The position numbers were made by a program, and so were the translations under genes. 64,000 bases of DNA from the NCBI RefSeq assembly GCF_900113275.1, contig NZ_FOOU01000003.1, positions 372,001 to 436,000 of the forward strand. The letters are read 5' to 3'. Every line of letters starts with the position of its first letter. The stretch's first letter is position 1. The notes below the pieces were generated by a model that saw nothing but the letters and a program-made list of their open reading frames with translations, searched no databases and was not told where the DNA came from. This document shows, one piece after another, positions 44,638 to 51,918 of the stretch. This stretch comes from Neptunomonas qingdaonensis. GTDB lineage: Bacteria; Pseudomonadota; Gammaproteobacteria; Pseudomonadales; Balneatricaceae.

Positions 44638-44985
44638 ATGCCTGAAATTCCGTTTCCTAACACATTCTGTAAATTCGCGGCTTTTGGCACCGATTAGCAT
44701 TTTATTATCACACAAACCGCGCTTTGTTTTACTTAGACGCTTGTATAAGTAAGCCATGGACTGCGACTGTTTTGGCTCTCCCTCTTTCTCTTATTTGAAC
44801 TTTATGCCACTGACTGGTCTTATAATTACGCTGCCGTTTGTCTGGGGTCTTAAATGGGGTAGGGCAGGCGCACGGGCAAGGAGGTAGAGGCATAGGAATA
44901 AAACCAGGTTATTCGTCGGTTAACCTGTGGTGTTTGGTTATTTTAAAAGACCGGATGCAGGCTTCAGCCGGAGAAACTGAATAGC
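44638..44985. other. Non-coding gap between tRNA operon and GGDEF-EAL gene
   Basis: No convincing gene is seen. A 43-codon frame at 44756-44887 lacks a ribosome site. There is no integrase or tRNA 3'-end duplication that would mark an integration site. Confidence 0.55.
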
Positions 44986-47900
44986 TCAATATTCTTCCTG
45001 TTTGTCCAGCAGCAACGCGAACTCTGTTGCTGGAAGCGCTTCTGAAAAAAGGAAACCCTGGCCATAATTACAGCCGGCAGATATCAGCAGATCCCTTTGT
45101 TGCTCCGTTTCTACACCTTCTGCAATCACTTTCATATCGAGTTTATGAGCCATCACTATAATCGCTTCACACAATGCATGATCATTCGAGTCAGGCTGTA
45201 GATTACGAACAAAGCTCTGATCAATTTTCAGATAATCAATGTGAAAGCGCTTAAGATAAGATAGTGACGAATAACCGGTTCCGAAATCATCTAATGAAAC
45301 CTCAATGCCTGCATTTTTAAATGCCAGGAGCTTGTCAGTAACTGCTCTGCCAGCCTCCATCAAGCCGCCCTCTGTAATTTCAATATTCACCGCTGCACCA
45401 TTAAGATTGATGGCTTTAAGCTTGGCTAACCAAGGCTGTAGGTCGCATTCATCTGAGCGAAACTGTACCGGCGAGGTATTAATACTGACTTGAATGTGAT
45501 GCCCTTGCGCCTGCCAGTTGGCCGCTTGTTGGATTGCTGTAGCAAATACCCAATCACCAATTTCCAGAATTAACCCGGTCTCTTCTGTCATCGATATAAA
45601 GTCATCCGGAGAGACCAGGCCTCGTTCAGGATGATGCCAACGAATCAAGGCTTCCGCTTTTGATATGGCACCGCTGTCGAAATCAATGATCGGCTGATAA
45701 AACAGCTCAAGTTGCTGTAAAGATATGGCGCTACGCAGATCATTAATCAGTAACCTGCGCCGCTGTGCCTGTTCTTCCATAGCAGGCGTGAAATACAAAA
45801 AACTGTTTCGCCCTTTGGATTTAGCGGCATACATCGCCTGATCTGCGTTTTTCAACAGCATATCAATACTATCTGCATCGCTGGGATAGAAGGCAATTCC
45901 GATGCTGGCAGATACATAAGCTGTGTTGTGATTCAGATTAAAAGGCTTTCTCATTTTCGTTAAAATATTTTGCGCGATCCGCTCAACTATAGTGAAATCG
46001 TCCAGTTGATCGATAATAATCGTGAACTCATCGCCGCCCAGTCGCGCTACAGTATCAGTATCCCTGATACAGCTCTGCAAACGACAAGCGGCCTGTTGAA
46101 GTAACAGGTCGCCATGATCATGACCCAAGGTATCATTGATCTCTTTAAAGTGGTCAAGATCCATCAATAACACAGCCACCTGATGTCGGTTGCGGGAGGA
46201 TTTTTTCATATAAAACGCTAACCGATCATAAAAAGTAGTTCGGTTCGGTAGCTGAGTTAACGGATCAAAGTGTGCCATGTAAGCAAGTCGTTCATTTGCT
46301 TTTTTCTGCTCGGCGAGACTGATATCGATACAATACATTTCTTGCTGCCCCCCGGAATATAGCATCACATGACTGGAGAAAACTGGAATGCGAGCGCCTT
46401 TTTTATTCAGCAACTCAACCTCACCTGCAGGTATCGGGGATTCACTTCTAAGCCAGCTCTGATGCGCTTCAATCACTTGCTCTTTTGCTTCAGGAGGGAT
46501 AATCAAATCTTCTAAACGCCGTCCGATTGCCTCTGTGTTGCTGTAACCATACAGGTCAGCACTGGCATCATTCCAATAGATTACCCGGCGCTCAACATCA
46601 TAGCCCTGTACCGCAATAGCCGGCAGGCTCTCGATTACCTGTCGAAAACGCAGCTCACTTTCAAGAACTAGTTGCTCCGCCATTTTCTGGTCAGTAATAT
46701 TCAATAACAATCCCCGCAACCAGCGAGGCTTTTTATTTTGCAGCACCACGTTAACCATATGCCGCAGCCAAATCGTTTCACCTTGCTTATTACTAAAACG
46801 ATATTCAAGAACATGATCCCTATGCTGGCTGGTTTCATTATGGCAAAAAGTGATAGAACGCTGACGGTCTTGCGGATGGATATGCTCTTGCCAGAAGCCC
46901 TTGCGAGTCCAGTCTTGCCGTTTATAACCGAGTAAACGTTCGGCATTAGCGCTTACCGAGTTAAAATTCATCCCGACAACATCGGCCTCCCAAACAATGG
47001 CATCAGTAGTATCAACCAGTTCACGAAACCGCTGTTCACTTACCCGGTGTGAAATCTCTGATCTTCTTAAGCGGTAATTCCAAAAAATGAACACCAACAG
47101 CAACAAAAATACCGCCGCGGTATATTTAACGAGCTCATTAGGCTGAATCCCTGAGGATGCTTCCAGTCCGCTCCAGCGATCATAAATAATGGCACGCTCC
47201 TGCTGAGTAATACTCGCCAGAGTCTTTTCAATAATAGAGGACAGCACAGGATTATCTTTATTGACCGCCATTCTGAAATCACTCTGGTAATCGGTATGGC
47301 CGGAAAAACTGAGATTCAGAATACGCTCTTGTTTCATGGTATAGCTGGCAGCGGTAGCATCACCGACGAAGGCATCGGCACGGCCTTCTGAGACCATCCG
47401 TAAAGCGGTTGTAAGAGTAGGAGTGTTTACAATATTGATGGCGGGGTAATCCCGCTTGAGAAGCTTATTAGTATAATGGCCTTTGTGGATCGCGACAGTT
47501 TTACCGTCCAGCCGATGCAGGTTATCTATATAACCCTTAGATTGTTTACTGATAATAACTGCAAAACTGGAAAGGTAAGGCTTGCTGAACAACAGATAGG
47601 TTTCCAGCTGTGTAGTTTCAACCAGGCAGGACACAATATCGAACTCGCCAGCCTGGGCCGCCTGCAGTCCATCGGACCATGATGTTTTAAAGATTACCGG
47701 TTCAATTCTAACACCCAAACGTTGCTCAAGAAGGTGAATGTAATCTGCGGCGATACCGTTATAGGTGCCGCGTTCATCTATCCATTCATAAGGAGCAAAA
47801 TTGCGATTGATGCCTAATTTTAGTACAGGGTGCTCATTCAGCCAGGAAGACTCTTGTGCCGTCAGCTTTAGAGGTTCGAGCGGGGGGCTATTAGCGGTGA

Positions 47901-48012
47901 GAGCCCATTCGGACATCATGAGAAGACAGCATGAAAGAAGGATCTGGCGAATCCACTGACCCGGTGGCGGTAACATCTGACGAAAAAACAAGAACCTTAA
48001 TAGTCCAAACAT
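44986..48012 (-). CDS. PBPb-PAS-PAS-GGDEF-EAL cyclic di-GMP signalling protein
   Basis: About 1008 residues. A signal/anchor segment is followed by a periplasmic family-3 solute-binding-like sensor (about residues 45-290, FAPYEWIDERGTYNGIAADY) and a transmembrane helix (about 300-320). Two PAS domains and a GGDEF domain with intact RLGGDEF and an upstream inhibitory RxxD site (RDTD five residues before) follow. The EAL domain is intact (KAEALIRWHHP, DDFGTGYSSL). Both c-di-GMP synthesis and hydrolysis are therefore possible, gated by a small periplasmic ligand. ATG 48012 has AAAGGG upstream; an ATG at 48045 with the ribosome site abutting it is the alternative. Confidence 0.9.
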   Translation of the reverse strand: MFGLLRFLFFRQMLPPPGQWIRQILLSCCLLMMSEWALTANSPPLEPLKLTAQESSWLNEHPVLKLGINRNFAPYEWIDERGTYNGIAADYIHLLEQRLGVRIEPVIFKTSWSDGLQAAQAGEFDIVSCLVETTQLETYLLFSKPYLSSFAVIISKQSKGYIDNLHRLDGKTVAIHKGHYTNKLLKRDYPAINIVNTPTLTTALRMVSEGRADAFVGDATAASYTMKQERILNLSFSGHTDYQSDFRMAVNKDNPVLSSIIEKTLASITQQERAIIYDRWSGLEASSGIQPNELVKYTAAVFLLLLVFIFWNYRLRRSEISHRVSEQRFRELVDTTDAIVWEADVVGMNFNSVSANAERLLGYKRQDWTRKGFWQEHIHPQDRQRSITFCHNETSQHRDHVLEYRFSNKQGETIWLRHMVNVVLQNKKPRWLRGLLLNITDQKMAEQLVLESELRFRQVIESLPAIAVQGYDVERRVIYWNDASADLYGYSNTEAIGRRLEDLIIPPEAKEQVIEAHQSWLRSESPIPAGEVELLNKKGARIPVFSSHVMLYSGGQQEMYCIDISLAEQKKANERLAYMAHFDPLTQLPNRTTFYDRLAFYMKKSSRNRHQVAVLLMDLDHFKEINDTLGHDHGDLLLQQAACRLQSCIRDTDTVARLGGDEFTIIIDQLDDFTIVERIAQNILTKMRKPFNLNHNTAYVSASIGIAFYPSDADSIDMLLKNADQAMYAAKSKGRNSFLYFTPAMEEQAQRRRLLINDLRSAISLQQLELFYQPIIDFDSGAISKAEALIRWHHPERGLVSPDDFISMTEETGLILEIGDWVFATAIQQAANWQAQGHHIQVSINTSPVQFRSDECDLQPWLAKLKAINLNGAAVNIEITEGGLMEAGRAVTDKLLAFKNAGIEVSLDDFGTGYSSLSYLKRFHIDYLKIDQSFVRNLQPDSNDHALCEAIIVMAHKLDMKVIAEGVETEQQRDLLISAGCNYGQGFLFSEALPATEFALLLDKQEEY

Positions 48013-48045
48013 CCATTTCTTCCCTTTCTTCCTTAGCCAAAGCAT

Positions 48046-48617
48046 CTCTTTTTTGCTTTAACCAAACTCAATCCATTGAATCAATACAAAGAAGTCTCTC
48101 CGAGAACAGCAACAATCAGGTTTGCCTAATGGTCAATAGTATGACTTTTTTACTTATAAGCTGAAAATTTCATCCCGGATATAATTCATGACGGTATAAA
48201 CTAATATTGAAGAAATGTTCAGTAATAGCCTATCACCACATACACTGCTGTATTTAGAGCATTTAGCGAGTTCGATATCCAGTTGTTTATAACTTTCTTT
48301 TCCAATACTTGTCACTGCAGTGACTACCTCGTAGGCTGAATTTACCCGCGACATTTGAGTTATAAGTACTCTCTTCGCACGGAAGATCAGGAGTCGATAT
48401 GCAAGTACACATACCCGACATCGACAATACCCTACTCACTATTTTTATTTGATATTAGCTGTTCTGTAAAGACACTTGGGGTTGGTTTTTATCAGAAGGG
48501 CATCTAGCTTGATTATTCTATGGACGTAAAAAGTGGGGGAGGTAAACGTTTAGGTTTTATTGTAGAAGGCCGCTTGAGCTTTGAGGAAATAACAGCCCAA
48601 GCGGTAAATCGTGGTAC
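48046..48617. other. Gene-poor region upstream of the GGDEF-EAL gene
   Basis: No supported gene. A 66-codon reverse frame (48154-48354) lacks a ribosome site. A 17-codon frame at 48399-48452 has AGGAG at a good distance but is too short to call. The promoter of the signalling gene should lie near 48050-48150. Confidence 0.5.
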
Positions 48618-48752
48618 TTATTTTTCAGCTTTAACCGAGCTGCCAGCTCCAAACCATTTTTCGGCAAGGGCTTTGGCGGCTTTAAGACTCATCTGTTTGG
48701 AGTGGATATCCCCGACGGGGCGTCCCTCTTTACTAAATATTGTGTAACTCAT
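48618..48752 (-). CDS. Small hypothetical protein (44 residues)
   Basis: The reverse strand encodes MSYTIFSKEGRPVGDIHSKQ, then MSLKAAKALAEKWFGAGSSV and KAEK, with GGAG seven bases before the ATG. The sequence has balanced composition, an amphipathic helix around residues 20-33 and a basic charge, and looks like a real small protein rather than chance. I do not recognise the family. It stands alone, with no neighbour within 500 bases on its strand. Confidence 0.6.
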   Translation of the reverse strand: MSYTIFSKEGRPVGDIHSKQMSLKAAKALAEKWFGAGSSVKAEK

Positions 48753-49267
48753 TTTATAGCTCCAAGCTTTTATTTTTTCCATTCCAGTTAACTGTAGTCT
48801 ATTTTTGACTATATTATGGATTTTAGTTCGTTTTTATATGTTGTTCTTTGGGTTTGTAGCATGAGTGTCACGATAAACGAGTATTAGATGTCTGTTGTTA
48901 AGCAGCAGTTATGGTATTCGGGGCAAGAACAATGCTTTCTTATTATACTTTAGTATTAAAAATCAAACGTTTGCTTGAATTGCGCTGCTGCGCCGAGCAG
49001 TCTGGAAGATGAGACGTGGTGTTAGCAGTTGAAGTCAGAGCAGTAATGATAATGTGCATGCTTATTATCAGTGAGCAGTAAAAGACTGCATTATCTTCAT
49101 TAATCCCTTCTTTATACATGAGTGTATCGTCATTCTTATTTTGTGTAAGAACGGCATACAGCATGCGTATCAGATAATTGATAATAAAAACTGAGATTCG
49201 TAACGAAGACCGTGCGTAATGTATAACGGTATGTTACTTGCCTAGGGCCTCTCAGTTAGGAGGCGGG
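48753..49267. other. A+T-rich gap before the eCIS locus
   Basis: No supported gene; a 73-codon reverse frame (48943-49164) has no ribosome site. A weak sigma-54-like element with correct GG/GC spacing lies at 48920-48936. The stretch marks the left side of the injection-system region. Confidence 0.5.
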
Positions 49268-50248
49268 ATGCTATTTATTACGAATCGATTTCCCAAGCAG
49301 AGCATAGAAACTGAGATCGGACGCAGCTTCGATTTTGATTTAGAAAATAACGCATCAAGCAACTCTGTATTCTTCTGTGAACGATTGGGTAAAAAAGAAT
49401 ACAAGGAGATTGGCAGTATTGATTTTATGACCCGCCTAAAAAACTCAAAGTACCGGCAGGTCCTGATCTATATTCATGGTTTTTCTAATCTCCCGGAAGA
49501 TGTGTTTGATGGTGCCGAAGAGTTTAGTTTGTTGTGTGAAAAGAAAAAGAGTAAGGAGGTGTTAGTCATTCCGATCATCTGGCCTTGTGATAATGATCTT
49601 GGGGTTGTTCAGGATTATTGGGATGATCAGAAAGCCGCAGATCAGAGTGGAATGCCTTTCGCCCGTGTTCTGGAAAAGTTTTTAGCCTGGCGTAGTTCTG
49701 AAGAATACAACCCAGCCGAAGATCCATGCCTGAAACGTATTAATATTCTGGCCCACTCTATGGGCAATCGTGTGTTGCGTGAAACCTTATCAGTTTGGCG
49801 TAAATATGATCTTCCTCAGGGAGTGCCGTTAATTTTCAGAAATACGTTCCTGGTTGCAGCTGATGTTGTCAATGAAACCCTGCATGAAGGACAGAAAGGA
49901 GAAGTTATCTGCCACGCATCTCGTAATGTTGTCGTTTATCATGCTTCTGATGATCTGGCATTGCGCGCCAGTAAAATATCCAATCTCAAAAATAAGATCG
50001 CTTCCCGGCGCTTAGGACATACGGGACCGGAGAAAATGGATGAAACGCCGCGTAATGTTTATTCGGTAGACTGTGATGATGTCAATAACCGTTACGATAA
50101 GCCTAAAGGGCACTCCTACTTTCGATCCGGTACGAAGAAAGGCTCCCCAGGTAAAGTATTCAAGCATATCTTTTCATGTTTGTTGACAGGGAGAGTGTAT
50201 CCGGATGATGAAGATCGTAGGACTTCGATTCTGAACTTAGGCAAATAA
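49268..50248 (+). CDS. Alpha/beta hydrolase, DUF900-like
   Basis: A 326-residue serine hydrolase-like protein. The oxyanion region is VLIYIHGFSN and the nucleophile Ser is in ILAHSMGNRVL, the pattern of DUF900/Rv-type cytosolic alpha/beta hydrolases. There is no signal peptide. The ATG at 49268 follows AGGAGG at four bases; a longer TTG-started frame is rejected. It lies 92 bp before the sigma-54 activator and may be cotranscribed. It could be an eCIS payload (lipase/esterase) or an unrelated neighbour; no targeting domain is visible. Confidence 0.78.
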   Translation: MLFITNRFPKQSIETEIGRSFDFDLENNASSNSVFFCERLGKKEYKEIGSIDFMTRLKNSKYRQVLIYIHGFSNLPEDVFDGAEEFSLLCEKKKSKEVLVIPIIWPCDNDLGVVQDYWDDQKAADQSGMPFARVLEKFLAWRSSEEYNPAEDPCLKRINILAHSMGNRVLRETLSVWRKYDLPQGVPLIFRNTFLVAADVVNETLHEGQKGEVICHASRNVVVYHASDDLALRASKISNLKNKIASRRLGHTGPEKMDETPRNVYSVDCDDVNNRYDKPKGHSYFRSGTKKGSPGKVFKHIFSCLLTGRVYPDDEDRRTSILNLGK

Positions 50249-50340
50249 GAAATTTGTTCGTGGGGCTTAGTTAATAGACGTTTCGTGAGGTTAGGTAAAC
50301 GGGATATTTAGAACATGCACTTTCTAAAAGGAGGACGAAA

Positions 50341-51360
50341 GTGAATACTCATACATTTAAAGCGCTGGATCCGACGGTTCGCGATGCATTCATTAAGATG
50401 AATTTTATTGGTGAGTCGGCGTTGTTTTTGCGATCTCTATGTCAGATTGAAAAAGCGGCTAAGCATGATGTTGCTGCATTACTGCTGGGTGAAACGGGTA
50501 CGGGTAAAGAGTTGGCAGCGCGCGCTATTCATTATATGGGCTCGCGTGCCTCTCACCCTTTTATACCGGTTAACTGTGGCGCATTACCTGAAGATATCTT
50601 TGAAAACGAACTCTTTGGACATGCTCAGGGAGCTTATACGGATGCTAAAAAGAGCCAGTCGGGTTTGGTGGCTCAAGCGCAAGGTGGGACGCTTTTTCTG
50701 GATGAGATTGATGCACTCTCTTTAAAATCCCAGGTGGCGTTACTGCGGTTTTTGCAAGACCATCAATTTAAACCATTGGGAGCACAGGGTTATGAGGATG
50801 CCAATGTCAGATTAATCGCGGCGACCAATGCGGACTTGGCAGCATTATCTGTTAGTGGCGAGTTTAGAGAAGACCTGTATTACCGTCTCAATATTATGCA
50901 GATCACCATGCCCTCACTGCGGGAGCGGGTTGATGATTTACCATTACTGGCAGATCACTTGATTCGACGATTCTGTGTCGAATATGGTGAAGATGAGCGC
51001 TTTTTATCAGTTCAGTGTTATACATGGATGCGTCAATATTCCTGGCCAGGCAATGTACGTGAGTTGGAAAATTTTTTGTTGAGAGGCTTTCTGGAATCAG
51101 AAGGGCCAAGCATTATCGTACCTCCACCACGCCAATGGGAAGAGGCTAATCAGCAAATTAATATATCGGGTATGAATTGGGATACCGATTACAATGAGGC
51201 TAAAAGCCTTATTATTGGCGCGTTTGAAAAGAGCTATTTAATGCATGTGCTTCTCAAAGCCGATGGAAATGTTACCCGAGCCGCGCGGCTTGCTGGAAAA
51301 GAGCGGCGCTCATTGGGTAAGTTAATTAAAAAACATGGACTGAGAGAGGGCGAGGAGTAA
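50341..51360 (+). CDS. Sigma-54-dependent transcriptional activator without sensor domain
   Basis: A 339-residue enhancer-binding protein consisting of an AAA+ domain and a C-terminal helix-turn-helix. Walker A GETGTGKE is near residues 50-57, the sigma-54 contact loop reads GAYTDA (97-102) in place of GAFTGA, Walker B is LFLDEID, and the arginine-finger region is SWPGNVRELENF. The DNA-binding end is DGNVTRAARLAGKERRSLGK. There is no receiver, GAF or PAS domain, so activity is probably set by expression or a partner. GTG start with AGGAGG. It directly precedes the candidate sigma-54 promoter of the injection-system operon. Confidence 0.9.
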   Translation: MNTHTFKALDPTVRDAFIKMNFIGESALFLRSLCQIEKAAKHDVAALLLGETGTGKELAARAIHYMGSRASHPFIPVNCGALPEDIFENELFGHAQGAYTDAKKSQSGLVAQAQGGTLFLDEIDALSLKSQVALLRFLQDHQFKPLGAQGYEDANVRLIAATNADLAALSVSGEFREDLYYRLNIMQITMPSLRERVDDLPLLADHLIRRFCVEYGEDERFLSVQCYTWMRQYSWPGNVRELENFLLRGFLESEGPSIIVPPPRQWEEANQQINISGMNWDTDYNEAKSLIIGAFEKSYLMHVLLKADGNVTRAARLAGKERRSLGKLIKKHGLREGEE

Positions 51361-51376
51361 CCAGGCTTACTCTTGT

Positions 51377-51392
51377 GGGTTAAAAATAACCC
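51377..51392. promoter_or_regulatory. Dyad GGGTTA-AAAA-TAACCC, possible activator site
   Basis: A perfect six-base inverted repeat about 200 bases upstream of the predicted sigma-54 start, in enhancer range. It could also be a weak hairpin after the activator gene, but no T tract follows. Confidence 0.4.
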
Positions 51393-51468
51393 GCTTATTC
51401 GGAAAGTGCCCCTTTTTAGTTTAATCCTCTGAATTAATTAACAATTCCTCCCTAATCAAAAACTATCA

Positions 51469-51481
51469 CGCAGTCGCTGCG
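51469..51481. promoter_or_regulatory. Dyad CGCAG-TCG-CTGCG, possible activator site
   Basis: A perfect five-base inverted repeat framed by two direct ATCAC copies, about 110 bases upstream of the predicted sigma-54 start. This is a typical enhancer position. Confidence 0.45.
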
Positions 51482-51557
51482 GCCTATCACTGGGTTTTTT
51501 TTGCCCCTATTTTTCTACTATTTTAAATTTAGTTGTTATTAATCAAATAATTATTTT

Positions 51558-51574
51558 TTGGCATGTCTCTTGTA
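51558..51574 (+). promoter_or_regulatory. Sigma-54 (-24/-12) promoter of the eCIS operon
   Basis: TTGGCATG-TCTC-TTGTA matches the TTGGCACG-N4-TTGCA consensus with two differences (T for C next to the GGCA core, and GT for GC at -12). It sits in A+T-rich DNA suited to IHF bending, 45 bases before the first gene of the operon and just after a sigma-54 activator gene. Confidence 0.7.
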
Positions 51575-51619
51575 TTGCTTTTGCTTAAAGCGTTGCTGTT
51601 ACGAAGATGAGAAGACGGT

Positions 51620-51883
51620 ATGTCGAATATCAACATAGATGACACTGAAATTAAGCGCATAGCCAGTGAGATAAATCGCTATCTGGGTAACCATCCTCAC
51701 GGAGGAGATACGATTGATGGCATTACTCGATGGTGGATACCCAGGCAGCGTATTGAAGAAACATCTTTGCTGGTACAGCAGGCACTAGATTATCTGGTTT
51801 CAGAATCGCGGATAGAACGAAAAACCAGCCCCGATGGTAGGTACCTGTATTTTGGGGCTGCTCCATTACGTGATGACAAATAA
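51620..51883 (+). CDS. Small winged-helix-like protein of the eCIS locus
   Basis: An 87-residue protein. Helical N-terminal half, then DTIDGITRWWIPRQRI, followed by a helix and a beta-hairpin (LVSESRIERKTSPDGRYLYFG), the outline of a winged helix. It is the first gene downstream of the sigma-54 promoter and 36 bp ahead of the sheath gene. Similar small proteins accompany contractile injection clusters; whether it regulates or is structural is not known. Confidence 0.7.
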   Translation: MSNINIDDTEIKRIASEINRYLGNHPHGGDTIDGITRWWIPRQRIEETSLLVQQALDYLVSESRIERKTSPDGRYLYFGAAPLRDDK

Positions 51884-51918
51884 CGCTAAAGGTCTCGAAT
51901 GTAGAGAGGAGTAAGGAC

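Noticed and set aside
44756-44887. 43-codon forward frame with one hydrophobic stretch
   Set aside because: No ribosome site and arginine-rich, improbable C-terminus.
48154-48354. 66-codon reverse open frame
   Set aside because: No ribosome site near the ATG and no recognisable motif; kept as non-coding.
48399-48452. 17-codon frame with AGGAG ribosome site
   Set aside because: Too short to support, with no attenuator-like structure or downstream gene it could regulate.
48943-49164. 73-codon reverse open frame
   Set aside because: No ribosome site; lies in A+T-rich DNA and overlaps a possible promoter zone.
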